Positions 24,633 through 36,470 of a stretch of DNA of 64,000 nucleotides are shown here, in pieces. The stretch covers positions 11,177,001-11,241,000 of the forward strand of contig NC_088308.1 in NCBI RefSeq assembly GCF_910592395.1, written 5' to 3'. Numbering within the stretch: the first letter of the stretch is position 1; the number at the start of each line of letters is the position of its first letter. The notes under the pieces are model-generated. The model had not been told where the DNA came from and made no database searches. It worked only from the letters and a program-made list of their open reading frames with translations. The position numbers were made by a program, and so were the translations under genes. The stretch comes from Lineus longissimus. Its lineage: Eukaryota > Nemertea > Pilidiophora > Heteronemertea > Lineidae.

Positions 24633-27600
24633 CTAAGCCATGTGAGCTAACAGTGCACAAACTTTTACAAAACATTCCTGATTATTGTAATTGTTGTTGA
24701 CATTTGCTGTGCTAGTCCTGTCATAAGCTCCGTCCTTGTGATTCAGGTTCCTGCTATATCCTATGAAAGAAAAAAAAACAACACGTGAGAATAGAATATC
24801 AATATTTACAAAGCCCATGTTCGTACAACTTCATGTTATCTTCTTTGGTGTGACATCCCCTTTCACTTTGAAATGAATATCTTTTTTTTTACAAAAAGTG
24901 CTTTATTCAGTAAAAATAATTAAACAATACAAAATGTACAGTGCTTAAGACTGAATAAATATTATGTGAATTAACTTACCGCGACATGCATGACTATTTT
25001 GAAATGCATCTGGCTCTGCGACCCCATTTGAATGAGAGATTTGCCTCCCCTGATAACTTCTTTGACTTGACCACTCATAATCTGTTCGAAGAAAATAAGA
25101 ACACCATGAAAAGGGGGCCATCAAGAAAGGTAGTTTACCCAGCGGGCTGGCATCTTGGTAAGATTACATAACATTTTGGACTCCAGTCAATGAGTTGCAT
25201 GTTAGAGGTAATCTCCAAACTACTGTTCTGCTCATCCAAATAATGAACTCAATAGGAAGGTCTGCAAAGTTGGTTGGTTCTTGGATGGTTGTCAGGAAGT
25301 TGATATTTTTGTGAGAGGACTCCGTCTTATGCTCATTTCTTTGCCATTACTAATTGCAATACTCTCAGATCATCGCCAAGGTGCAGGACTTCAACATCCA
25401 TGGAATTCAATGAACATATCTTTAGCTTTGTGGCTAAAACACCTCACTGTGCTCAAAACTGGGACCGAACACAATTTGACCAACTGATACAATGTCTAAT
25501 TGTCTAGGTTAGAGTTTTAAATATCACTTGCCTGCGCATTGTCCTGATGCAATATGCGTGTCACTGTCACTATCTCTTTGTTGGAGCCCTTTGTCATCAG
25601 CAGAAGAATTGTCTAATGACTTGCAACCATCTGCAACTAATGGGATAAGAATTATATAGCACATTTTCCGAGGAGTTGGGTCAATTAGGGTTCCGGTCAC
25701 TCCCTCCCTGTCTTACCCTTTTTTGTTCATGCAGGTAAGGCAGTTCAGGGCCACTGACATGTCCACGTGTAAGAAATTGGTTGATATCAAAATAACCCTG
25801 CTTTCATGCCTTTCATCTCATTTTCAGATATATCTGGTGGCGATTAACTTTTACCTGAATTTTGTACATGCAGGCATGCTTGTTTGCCAAGAGAAGGCCC
25901 TGAGTTAGTTGTTTTTAAAGGCTATTTGCCCTGAATGAATTTCGCTTAAGGAATTGAACCCGAGGCGGAGGACCTTGGTTGAGTTACCAAGACACTCTCG
26001 GGTGGAGCTAAAATACAGTCCAAACCCGAGCCGACAGGCGAGGGTTTGGACGAAATTTTAGCTCCACCCGAGAGTGTCTTGGTAACTCAACCAAGGTCCG
26101 AAGCCGAGGGTTCAATTTCTATTCTAAAATACCTCAAACTTAAAAAGATAGGCCACGAAATAACTTGAATATGTGCGAATTTGGCAAATTCCATCCATCG
26201 CCTGCCCGGAGCGCCGGTAGCGCCGTTGTTTACATTATGTTACGGCAGCGCGTATAGGAAGTCCGGATCGGCTCGCTCAAGTGACGCTAAAATCCGCGCA
26301 AATGGGCTATTTGGAGCGTTTTTCTCAGCAAATATGTGTAGTGCTCATTAAAAAACTTAGGGTGGTTGATGCTTCCTTGGCTGATTTGTGTTTGAAGCAG
26401 TGTTTTGAGAGCCTCAAACTTCTGAAGTGAGCTGTGTGCATGGTTCCACATTTTAGTGCAACCCGAGGGAACTTTGGTAGAGCATCTTGGTTGCATGTCC
26501 AAAACACTCCACTCTCAGAACGAGGCTTATGCATTTTCCATTTTAAAGTTGACTTTACGGTACCAAGGTATTTTAGAATCTTTGTTTGACCCGATAAATA
26601 ATTTTCCTGATATTTCTTGCACCTTAACCCAGGTGAAACGCAAAAGTTTTTTTAGTCCCTGTCGCCGATCCGTATAAAATACAGGTAGGGAATGACTCTT
26701 ACCTTGCGAATACTGAATGTTTCCCAAGATTACCACGTCTATCGGAGTAACATCATGTTTTTGAGTTCTGGCTTCAACAGGTATCAAAGTCTGCAAGTAA
26801 CTGACCATTATCTCAGCTGTCTTGAAATGCATCAGAACCGCAGTGCCGTCTTGATCCTGTGATCCCCGCAGGTTACAAGCGTGACTGTCAAAGAAACTGT
26901 AACCACCTTGTTGACATCGAAGGACCGCTGTACATTTCGCACCACGTCTCAGGACAAAAGAACTAGTAGGTCGCTGTGCAATTGCCTCCAGTAGCACATT
27001 TAGGCCGTGAAGTCCATAAGAGCCCTTCCCTGTCAGTATACCAATGCTAGCTTTAACTTCAGTTCCATCGACTCTGCATGATATTATATTCGGAATTTCA
27101 TCTAGATCTAGCCTAGTTTCATTCCTCTCTTCAGGCCATCCTTTTAAACGCAGAGCTTTTAAGTGATTTTGATCCCCTTCGTGAACAATCTCATTTAGGT
27201 TATCTGAAGTCCAGTCTTTTGGTGATTTTGCATAGGCTGCAACCAAAGCCGTCACGCTAATAGTACAGCACTGTGATCCAGCCGCTGCATGCGTGAAGAT
27301 ATTTTCCGAAGCTTGATGTAGGTCTGCCGCAATAGCGAATTCCCATGTAACCTATGAAAGATTGCAAATGAAGATACGAAAATAAGTAGTTGATGGAGCT
27401 TTGCTGGTTGTCTCATTTGAGTTTGGCCTACTCTTACATGTTTGAGGTCCATAACACAAGTGGTTATCAAAAAGGGCCATGCTAGCAAAAGCCATCAGCG
27501 GTAGACCACTTTAAAAGTCACTCAAAGCAATGACCCTCTCAGCAGATATAGTGTGACCGAAGGTTAGTGATAATGCGGGGATGTGGTCATACCCGGAGAT

Positions 27601-30600
27601 GATAAGTCTTTCCCCTCGAGATGATAAGTCATCGCCCCCCCCCCCCAAGATAATAAGTTGTGCCCCTGAGTTACCGCTGAGAAAAAAATAATTAATTTTC
27701 CTTTCCAGCCACAGTATCAAAGTGCTATAATTATGAAGAGTTCATACCTTTCCATCACCCTCACTTTCTTGTGTAGTGGATTCCGATCTGTTCCTCAGCC
27801 CCAATGCTTCTCCAACCGCTGATCCTGCAAAAAGATATTTATTTGTGTTTGTAATAGTTTTTCTAAGTGTTAGTGGGCAGGGCAGATAAGGGCTTTCCGA
27901 ATTATAAGCTGTGAATAGACATGTATATTATCTCAAATGAAAATGGTTGGACTTGGTTGACTACCGTAGCCGAGTTATGACGCATAAAAAAGGATAGTGG
28001 GCATACAGCCACAAACGCAGGACTGGTGCACATGCCCAGAGGCATGAGAAACAGAAACATGGTTCCTTGCCGACTCTCATCTGTCAGGAACCATAAGGCA
28101 AAATGCCCGATGGAGATGAAATGACAGAAATAAGTAGGAATAGACGAAGTGGGAAAAAAACCTGTTCGTCTGGATAAGAAGAGAAGGGTGAAAACTCACT
28201 ATCATCTACTGTGTCCGCTGTTCCTTTGAAGTTTTCCTCAGCTTCTGTGTGTTGCATGTCAGTTTGTCCATCAGATAAGGAGGCTGAAATTAATCAACCA
28301 TTGACAGTAAATATTGTCTGCTTTTGGAAATACTCGTATCTTCAAAACTTGAACTTGAACATAGAGGACCTCAATCTGCCTATAGTTAAACGCTGTTTTA
28401 AGCTAAACATCCTTTATGAATTCAGCCTTGACCTCAGGGTGACCTCCTCTACCAAAGTTCGGTCTGGTGAGCACAATGGCCCCTTGTGCCGTTTCATTTT
28501 TGATAGACCCTGAGCATGTATTTTAGTCATTTTCACTCTTCATCAATGCCATCTCCTCCACGCGTCTTTGAAAAATTTGTATTTTCAGTACATATGAGGG
28601 TAAAATCTCACCATTGTGTTTGCTTGTCATACTTGTTGATGAATCAGGAGCATCTAACCAAGCTTGAATAACGGAATCGGAATAGGTCTCCCCCTCTTGC
28701 TCCTTCGCTGAAAATCAGAAATCATTTTTCGTTACCTAACAAAACCACGATTTTCTTTGTAATGGTCATGATGCAGGTTATTGTAAAATGCCTGATTCCG
28801 AGTGGCGCTTTCTCTTTTTATTTTGGACATATTACACATAGTATTCATTCAAATACATGTTTCCTTACCTGTGTGAAGGTGATGGCTATCATTATCAGTC
28901 TTGAGCTTCTTACATGTCACATCTTCATTTTGTGGTTTGCGTTTTGATGGTGTCTGTGACCTGTAATAATAGCCAAGTGCACTATGTCAGTATTTTGTGT
29001 AAATAACGACTTCACTATTTCAATGTACTAGGCCTATAGCACATCAACGTCGTCTTTAAAGGATGATTATGTGTAGATAAAATAAGAGGGTAGGACGTCA
29101 TTTCGAGTTTTAGCATGTATGAGCCACGTGTTTTAAACACTGTCATATCACTCTTGTCGAAGAAATTCGAAATTCAGTCGCACAGGGTGGCTTTCTTGAA
29201 TGACCGCGTTTTTCGCATTTTGACTTTAATGTTTATAATTAACATTATATCAACTTTAAAATCCGTTAAAATGTCAGTTCACCTTTAACAAAGCGTCGCT
29301 CCTAATTATGCGAGGGGGATAAAACTTCTTTTTAGGACATTGTTTTTTGGTCATGAACGAATGTTGCAAGTACATGTACCGCTTTAAGTGCATTACCAGG
29401 TTCAAAAACAAATTTTCAAAAAAGAATATTGATTGACTATATCTTGACATATATCAACCTCAAAATATATCGCAAAAGAGCTCATGGTTTATGCCAAATT
29501 TATTCATAAAAGTACGACATAAAAGCGTCAAATATAGTGACCGTGTTGCCAACAGCTAGAGTATATAGGCCTGACTAGGGGGATTTTTACCAAGCAGTCG
29601 GCTGCCCAGTCACCAGTCAGGGCCGTATTTAGAGGGGGGCAGGGGGGCAGCTGCCCCCCCCCCCGTGCAATAAATGTTGAAAAAAAAATTTTCAGACAGT
29701 AATAAAAAGACAAACTTATCTTAGCCATAGCTTTACCAGCATGATAGCAGCATAGGGATAGCAGATGTTATCAACTCAGGTGCAACCCTTATAATCTGAC
29801 CAGTCGAGTGCCCTGACCCTAGTCTTCTATGGTTATACACAATGATGCAACATTAGGTAAAGACTAGCTATGAAAAACTATGAAAATTAACATTTTCTGT
29901 CCAGATGTGGTATTTTCGTAAAATACTTCATAAAAGTGGTCCTTTTTTAGAGTAAAAATACTATATGATTCACACTTCCAAATGCCAGGAAAATGCCATT
30001 TCAGACCTTTTATTTTCAAATTTTTCCCCAGACCCCCCCCCCCCCCCCCCCCCCGTTCGGATGCGCCTGCGGCGCATGCAGATCGACTTCGGCGATCTAT
30101 CCCACTGCCCCCCCAGACAAAAAAGTTAAATACGGCCTTGCCAGCCGGTTATTGGGAGTTCTATTCATTTGTATGTATTAAAGATAAAAACCTAGTATAT
30201 TATAGCAATTTCGGTTTGGGCACTGTTTAAGTGAACTGAAATTATTCTGTGTTGGACGTGTATAACACTCCTAACCTTCCCGCCAAAACAATCTGCTATA
30301 ACATGCAGCTGTATTTGTAATGTTCGGGAAAAATTCTCATTGGCTAATGTCCAGAGAACGTGTCTCCGGAGAAGTATAACTCGATCTACCCCGTATTTTC
30401 AGCATCTTGACCCTCAGGTTTTCTGACAAGACGCACGCGAAGTATGAGATAAGTATGGGACATGGTAGGCCAGAATGATTTCCAGTGGAAGTAATATTAA
30501 TTTCAGTTTAACTGAAAATAATTTAGGTTATTTTGACCGCAACGGACCGTCATATTATAGTGCATGAATGCTCATGAATAAGAATCATCATAAAAAGGGG

Positions 30601-31772
30601 TGGGGGTGTGCTTTTGCGACAAGCAGCTCTGGAAAAAAACGGAACATAATGCTGACTAAAATTATACACGCTGATCACTTACCCGTCTTCCGTCCTTTCT
30701 TCAGTCAGAGATGATGCGATCCCTTCACATATTTGATGGAACAACATAGCTGCAGTTGGTCGTCTCTTTGGATTAAATTCGGTGCACTGAAGGTATTGGC
30801 TTTGGATTAGCCTCCATTTGTTATCCTGATGGGTACGATACCTTGGTGAAGATTTGGGACGGTCACTATTACGGAGTTTGGTCGATACCATTTCCTTTAG
30901 TTGCATCCTGGTACAGACACCTGCTTCATCCCCCTCCCGTTCAAAAGGATACTGCATATCAGGATTTATTATAATGAACATTGTCATACCCAGTGCCCAG
31001 ATATCACAAGCTTTCAAGTCATCTAAATTAGCAGATTGCAGGCGGGAATCCTCTACCAATATTTCTGGGGCCATATACGGCACAGAGCCCCGGTCAACAT
31101 TTGATGTGACGCCATGATTGATGGTGTTCGTCATTACAATTTTGGACCTGGATTCACCAAGGTCAGTCAGCTTGCAAATGACTGGTCTTGCCTGGAATGT
31201 ATTGGCAAATTCTTCCGATGCTGGGGGTATCTCCAAGTAATGGGAACTTGACACCAGAATATTCTGCGGCTTCACGTCCCTATGAGCGATGTCCTTTGAG
31301 TGAAGGGGGCAATACCATCTGACACATCCCGAGATATCGCCGTGAAAAATGAATGAAAATCTTCAACATCTTCGTCATCATACGAGTCGATAATATTAAG
31401 CCAATCCAAAAGATTGTGTACAGTTCTTGGAATTCCAAATGGGGAGAAGTCAAATATCTCGTAAGCCATCATAATTGATGGTGGCTTCGCATCACCAAGA
31501 CACATTCCAATGAACTTGGCCACATGGTCGTGATGTAGGCCGTGAAGCAGTCGGCATTCTTTGACTACATTCTTCTCAAAAAAGATGCCTAAGCCATACA
31601 CTGTCTTCACGACCACTGTCCCACCTTTATACTTGCATTTTGATACCGTCCCAAAACCTCCTTTCCCGATAACGACCTCCTGGCTGACGTCAGCCCATTC
31701 AAATTTAGGAAGGTCATCAACCAAATCACACTTTTTGCGTGCACACAAACGTGGTACTTTAAATTTCGACAT
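24633..31772 (-). CDS. Kinase-cysteine protease fusion gene, eight exons (one frame break)
   Basis: The exon model on the minus strand is 31772-30683, 28960-28869, 28707-28612, 28283-28200, 27824-27748, 27351-26703, 25630-25532 and 24760-24633. Acceptors end in AG; donors are GT except a GC donor (CAG/GCAAGT) after 25532. The phases 2,1,1,1,0,1,1 all join without a stop and finish at TAG 24633, which random sequence would rarely allow. The product is about 770 residues: protein kinase domain, an acidic low-complexity linker with an NLS-like PSKRK...CKKLK, then a papain-like cysteine protease domain, then a short tail. The only defect is one missing base in the kinase exon at 31305-31309. The last two exons are the least certain. 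Transposon cargo versus host gene is undecided. Confidence 0.7.
25951..26119. repeat. 169 bp near-perfect palindrome in intron 6
   Basis: The arms GAATTGAACCCGAGGCGGAG...GGAGCTAAAAT (25951-26014) and the inverse ATTTTAGCTCC...CCGAGGGTTCAATT (26055-26119) match with few mismatches. The inner GTCCAAACCCG/CGGGTTTGGAC-like segment extends pairing almost to the centre near 26034. It is a compact foldback, likely a MITE, inside the kinase-protease gene. Confidence 0.85.
26703..27351 (-). CDS. Exon 6: papain-like cysteine protease domain (peptidase C76/OTU-like)
   Basis: The exon opens VTWEFAIAAD and has AAGSQCCTISVTALVAA (Cys at about 27268-27270), a typical nucleophile-helix start. About 145 residues later FFDSHACN gives Asp-x-His (about 26881-26889), followed by DGTAVLMHF. 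The Cys...Asp-x-His order matches the viral tegument deubiquitinase family (peptidase C76) and related invertebrate proteins. The predicted activity is ubiquitin or ubiquitin-like removal, which is inference from motif order only. A donor GTAAGAG follows ...GNIQYSQ. The open frame continues to 26527 but the read-through part looks intronic. Confidence 0.55.
29618..30140. mobile_element. hAT-like non-autonomous element in intron 1
   Basis: The left end CAGGGCCGTATTTAGAGGGG and the right end (CAAGGCCGTATTTAACTTTT in reverse complement) share the CAxGGCCGTATTTA terminus that resembles hAT transposons. Both ends run into G/C homopolymers (poly-C at 29649-29663 and 30030-30054). The interior has no transposase. 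An exact 8 bp flanking duplication was not seen. It lies in the first intron of the kinase-protease gene. Confidence 0.55.
30683..31772 (-). CDS. Exon 1: protein kinase domain with a single-base frame break
   Basis: The start MSKFKVPRLC precedes a kinase fold: GKGGFG glycine loop (residues 36-41), VVVKTV with Lys 56, and an alpha-C glutamate in VVKEC. After the break come HRDVKPQN (catalytic loop), LTDLGES (Asp-Leu-Gly in place of DFG), SVPYMAPE (activation segment end), CDIWALG and RRPTA. All catalytic residues are therefore present. The first frame ends at a TGA just after the CCCCC run (31305-31309); the second frame carries HSKDIAHRDVKPQN directly. One inserted base would join them. The break may be a real pseudogenising deletion, an assembly homopolymer error, or recoding. 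The DLG variant is tolerated in active kinases. Confidence 0.75.
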
Positions 31773-31804
31773 GATATCAAAATATATATAAGTATCCAGA
31801 ACAT

Positions 31805-32429
31805 CTAGAATCTAGTAGAACACAAAGAAGGGATGCTTGTAGCTTGTATCCATAAATGCTTCAAAATGACACTGAGGAGTCCAGCCAGCCAGTCTTAATA
31901 TACTGTTACAATCAAAATTATTTCACCTTAATTTGAGCCATATACTGTGCTGTTACTTGTGCATAATGTTTACACATTTTGGTTCATGATGAGTGGATTT
32001 ATCCTACAGGAACAAGCTTAATTGCATAATACTCAATACGTAATACAGACCAAAAGGCACCAGTAAGATTTTGAGACAAAGCACGACTTCCCAAACCAAT
32101 TAAGATAGAAATTATCTTATCACAAATCCCATTCCCCCTTCCATTCATACTATGTGATCATGTGCAATACCCTTTGATTTGAAGATACCTTAATTGATAC
32201 CATCCCTTCAGGTAACTCTCATGGCAGTGTGTCTGGCCCACAAACTTTTCTTTACAAAGTAATTTGATACCGGGGAGGTACTCTGCCAAGTGTTGGCCGC
32301 TGAGGGAGGCTGCTCTATTCTCAACAAGCAATTTGTTTATCTTGGCCTGTTGTTGACAGGTGTGTTGGTATCTAAACTGAGTTGGTCAATGGTAATGACC
32401 TCAAAATAGGTCTATTTCTGGTGTTTTGA
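31805..32429. other. Upstream flank of the kinase-protease gene
   Basis: Probable promoter/5' UTR side of the minus-strand gene. No clear TATA box placed with confidence. A small piece of the 347 bp repeat (TCATACTATGTGATCATGTG) occurs near 32146-32166. Confidence 0.4.
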
Positions 32430-33450
32430 GTGATACCTTTGGCAAGCCATGAAGCGGAAAAAATGCAGGTTTTCATTTGTACGTATAAGAACACAAATTT
32501 AACGTCAGGACCTTTCATTTTCTTATCTAAATCTCCTTTTTTCCATACTTTAAAACCAAATCATATCATAAACATTTTTTAAAAGGGCGTTTTATTCATC
32601 ATGGCTTCATATTTTCATATCATCGATGATCGATCATGTCAAAAATATTTCGTTCTGTAAAAAGATTTTTCATATCAATTTATTTTCGTTTAGTAAAGAC
32701 ATTTTTTATATATAGAAAAGTGTTTATCATACAAATATTTTCATCATATCAGAAATGTTTTCGTTCAGTAAAAACATTTTCATACCAGGAGCACGTGACC
32801 ACAAAAATTGATGACGTCACATTTGGCACTATTGTCGTGTTGCAAAAATAATTCCATGCTTCATATTGTAATCCTCCTGTATCATTCAATTCCTCCCGAA
32901 ATCTAAGTCGTGTACCGGTAATATACATGGTATAAATGACACAAAGACGACATCCAGATGATGAAATACAATTATTATTATTGTCTCTGCCTCGTTTTGC
33001 AGCCGAGGCACCCCCCCCCCCCCCCAAACGTGACGTCAGCAAATTTTGTGGTCACGTGCTCCTGACTGATCACATGCTCCTGGAAGGTCATGTGCTCCTG
33101 ATGTGAAAAATATTTTACTGAACGAAAAATTTATGATATGATAAAATATTTTTCCTAAACGAAAAATTTTCTATTATGAAAACATAATTTTAAGAATAGA
33201 ACAATTCTTATAAAAAATATTTTTGACATGATATTTTTAACGCTTTATGGGAAAATTTACGGATGAAAAGACGAAACCAAGATGAAAAAACTTTAATTCT
33301 ATGGTAGGCTTTTCAATTATTTTATGATATGATTTTTTTGAGTATGGAAAAAGGAGAATTTAGATAAAAAAATTAAAGGTTGAATTTGTGTTCTTATAGG
33401 TACAAATGAAGACCTGCATTTTTTCCGCTTTGGCTTGCCATAGATACCAG
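32430..33450. mobile_element. 1 kb foldback element with arms of about 370 bp
   Basis: The left arm (32430-32810) starts ACCTTTGGCAAGCCATGAAG, then CGGAAAAAATGCAGG. The right arm (33060-33450), read in reverse complement, starts ATCTATGGCAAGCCAAAGCG, then GAAAAAATGCAGG. Arms share AAGAACACAAATT, TTTTTCCATACT, CATATCATAAA and CAGGAGCACxTGACC. The centre contains a poly-C run at 33009-33026. No transposase. Confidence 0.65.
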
Positions 33451-33795
33451 ATTGCATTCCTGTGTCTGAAGATGCTGAGTAGTGGGCATTTGGTCAGTAG
33501 TGTCCTGTATACTGAATAGAAGAAGAGCTCCTGGCAGATACTTGTAACATATCTACGGCGGAAACCTTCAAATTCATAGAGCTGGTACAGGATCGACCAG
33601 GGATATGGGATGTCATGTCGAAAGAATACAAGAACAAGCATATCAAATCCCTAAATAAAATCGAAATTGCCCTTCTCTTCCTCTGAACAAGCACTGTCAG
33701 CATATCAACAGTAGCCATCTTTGTATTTTCCCTCCAGAATCATCAAGGTCAAGGGGATTTTAATCTTTGGTAGCCCACCGCAGATGCATGGATTC
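33451..33795. other. Short spacer, nothing recognised
   Basis: Minus ORFs 33360-33641 and 33494-33718 overlap each other and partly run into the foldback arm, so they are not supported. Confidence 0.5.
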
Positions 33796-33799
33796 AATT

Positions 33800-35271
33800 A
33801 AAATAGAATAACAATGAAGGGTCACTAATAATCGATTCATACTATGTGATCGTGTACAATACCCTTTAAAGATACATCTTCTCTAATTTAGACGTGATAC
33901 GTCAATAAATGAAAATAATTCCTGTACATAATGTTGATTTTGTGTACATTAGGCCTATAAACCCGACCACACCCCCTATGAAAATTATGAAAGTGTGTGG
34001 AATTTGTTGAAATCAATAGAAAAGGGTCGTTTTAGCTTGAAAGTCATGTTGCCAAAGTTTGAAATTGATAACACATTTTCTTCAATGATTTTTGAGAGCA
34101 TCTTCGTTTTATAGTTCGGGAATTCTTCATTTTATAGTTTTTCTAATGGCAAAATAACAATGAAGGGTCACTAATAATCGACTCATACTATCTGATCATC
34201 TGCAGTGCCCTTTAAAGATACATCTTCCCCGATTTAGACGTAATACGTCAATAAATGAAAATAATTCCTGTACATAATGTTGATTTTGTGTACATTAGGC
34301 CTATAAACCCGACCACACCCCCTATGAAAATTATGAAAGTGTGTGGAATTTGTTGAAATCAATAGAAAAGGGTCGTTTTAGCTTGAAAGTCATGTTGCCA
34401 AAGTTTGAAATTGATAACACATTTTCTTCAATGATTTTTGAGAGCATCTTCGTTTTATAGTTCGGGAATTCTTCATTTTATAGTTTTTCTAATGGCAAAA
34501 TAACAATGAAGGGTCACTAATAATCGACTCATACTATCTGATCATGTGCAGTGCCCTTTAAAGATACATCTTCCCCGATTTAGACGTAATACGTCAATAA
34601 ATGAAAATAATTCCTGTACATAATGTTGATTTTGTGTACATTAGGCCTATATACCCGACCACACCCCCTCTGAAAATTAATGAAAGTGTGTGGAATTTGT
34701 TGAAATCAAAAGAAAAGGGTCGTTTTGGCTTGAAAGTCATGTTGCCAAAGTTTGAAATTTTTCTAATGGCAAATTAAAAAAGAAGGGTGACTAATAATGG
34801 ACACATACTCTGTGATCATGTACAATACCCTTTGAAGATGCCTCCCCCTTAATTTAGACGTAATACGTCAATAAATAAAACTAATTCCTGTACATAATGT
34901 TGATTTTGTGTACATTAGGCCTATATACCCGACCACACCCCCTCTGAAAATTAATGAAAGTGTGTGGAATTTTTTGAAATCAATAGAAAATGGTCGTTTT
35001 GGCTTGAAAGTCATGTTGCCAAAGTTTGAAATTGATTACACATTTTCTTCAATGATTTTTGAGAGCATCTTCGTTTTATAGTTCGGGAATTCTTCATTTT
35101 ATAGTTTTTCTAATGGCAAAATAACAATGAAGGGTCACTAATAATCAATTCATACTATGTGATCATGTGCAGTACCTTTTAAAGATACCTCCCCCTTAAT
35201 TTAGGCGTGATACGTCAATAAATGAAAATAATTCCTGTACATAATGTTGATTTTGTGTACATTAGGCCTAT
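33800..35271 (-). repeat. 347 bp tandem array B, left part (inverted relative to array A)
   Basis: Four to five units of the same repeat as at 9-16 kb, now on the minus strand, with more divergence and one shortened unit (about 34740-34790, where the unit lacks its central segment). The last unit is broken at ...AGGCCTAT (35271) by the Academ-like element and resumes at 43556. Confidence 0.88.
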
Positions 35272-36006
35272 TAGACCGGCAGCCCAGGGCCCTCGGGTTA
35301 GTTGAACTAGGTACCAATATCTGAGTGTGGGAGTGGGTAAAGGGTCATCTGAGATGAATAGATGTGGCAGTCTGCCGGGTACCCCCCGTTGCATGTGGGT
35401 CTGGTGACCCCCCAAAAGGACCTAAAAATGGTCCCAAGATAGTTGACTGAGATACCACTTGTAATCAATAACACTCTGTGCTTACTACTAAACATACATC
35501 AAAAGTGCTAAAGACAGACATTTTTCGCGTCGCTAAGGGTCCGCCAGACCCCCCAAAAAGGGCCCAAAAAATGGGCTAGCATAGACGAGCGAGATACCAA
35601 GTAAAATTAATGCCAAATGATTAAGCACTGTCCACTGTGTGTAAAATAGGTTACTCCAGATAAATTGTCCGTTGCACAAGCAGTACCAGACACCCCCAAA
35701 AATTGACCCCTCGCCCCCAGAGTCCAACTAGGCTAGCTTAGATATTGTAGGTACCAGCTGAAACCAGGTTTTAATGATCAATCACACCATTGGGAATACC
35801 GAATTATCAATGGCAGACAAAATGTCCATTGCTGTGACCCTGCCAGACCCCCCAAATAGGCCCTGGGGTACAGCTAGGCTAGCCCGGATATTGCAGGTAC
35901 CAGCTGAAACCACGTTTAAATGATCAAGCACACTATAGGAAATGCAAAATTATCAACGGCAGACAAAATGTCCATTGCTATGACCCTGCCAGACCCCCCC
36001 CCCCCA
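35272..36006 (+). repeat. Left terminal inverted repeat of the Academ-like element
   Basis: About 734 bp, almost identical to the inverse of 42822-43555. It is built of about five related 120-160 bp subunits, each with a GACCCCCC(A/C) block followed by a gap and a segment like GATATTGTAGGTACCAGCTG or GAGATACCA. Confidence 0.88.
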
Positions 36007-36206
36007 TCGGCCCTGGGGTACAACTTGGCTAGCCCAGATATTGTAGGTCGGATGTGGTCGTTAGATGTATACAAAACTACAAGTATCTGAGACAAACTAA
36101 AACATATATTTATTTCAAACATCTAGCTACATGATGGCAATGATGCAGGCAAGGTGATAAAAAAAGACATATTGAGAAGTATGATCTCATTAATGAGTAA
36201 AACTGC

Positions 36207-36470
36207 TGGGGCCGGTTGCTCAAAACCTCTGTTAGCCCTAACCACAACCGTTTATCCTCCATTTAGCGGTGCTTTTTTTCAGTTGAAGGAATTATGGCAT
36301 TCCAATTAAGATAAGAGAGGGGTAAAATTGTCATTATTGAACATACCCTCAAAACCTGTTTTCTTCATCAAAAATTAACCAAGATTTTGTTACAACAGGT
36401 TAGGGCTAAAACCACTGTTTCGCCCTAACGACCATTTAACTTAACAGAGGCTTTGAGCAACCGGGCCCTG
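36207..36470. mobile_element. MITE nested in the Academ-like element
   Basis: The left end GGGCCGGTTGCTCAAAACCT, then CTGTTA, pairs with the right end CAGGGCCCGGTTGCTCAAAG, then CCTCTGTTA (reverse complement). About 264 bp, non-coding, between the left inverted repeat and the last exon. No clear target duplication. Confidence 0.6.

Noticed and set aside
24986-25171. Plus-strand 61-codon ORF (MHDYFEMHLALRP...) with a GTAAGA after it
   Set aside because: Antisense within an intron of the kinase-protease gene, with no acceptor and no recognised family. Left out.
26287-26534. Minus ORFs downstream of the protease exon
   Set aside because: They lie past the GTAAGAG donor and overlap each other in two frames; likely intronic.
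29649-30054. Long poly-C tracts as possible regulatory G-quadruplex sites
   Set aside because: They are parts of the hAT-like foldback ends and are prone to assembly error; no functional claim can be made.
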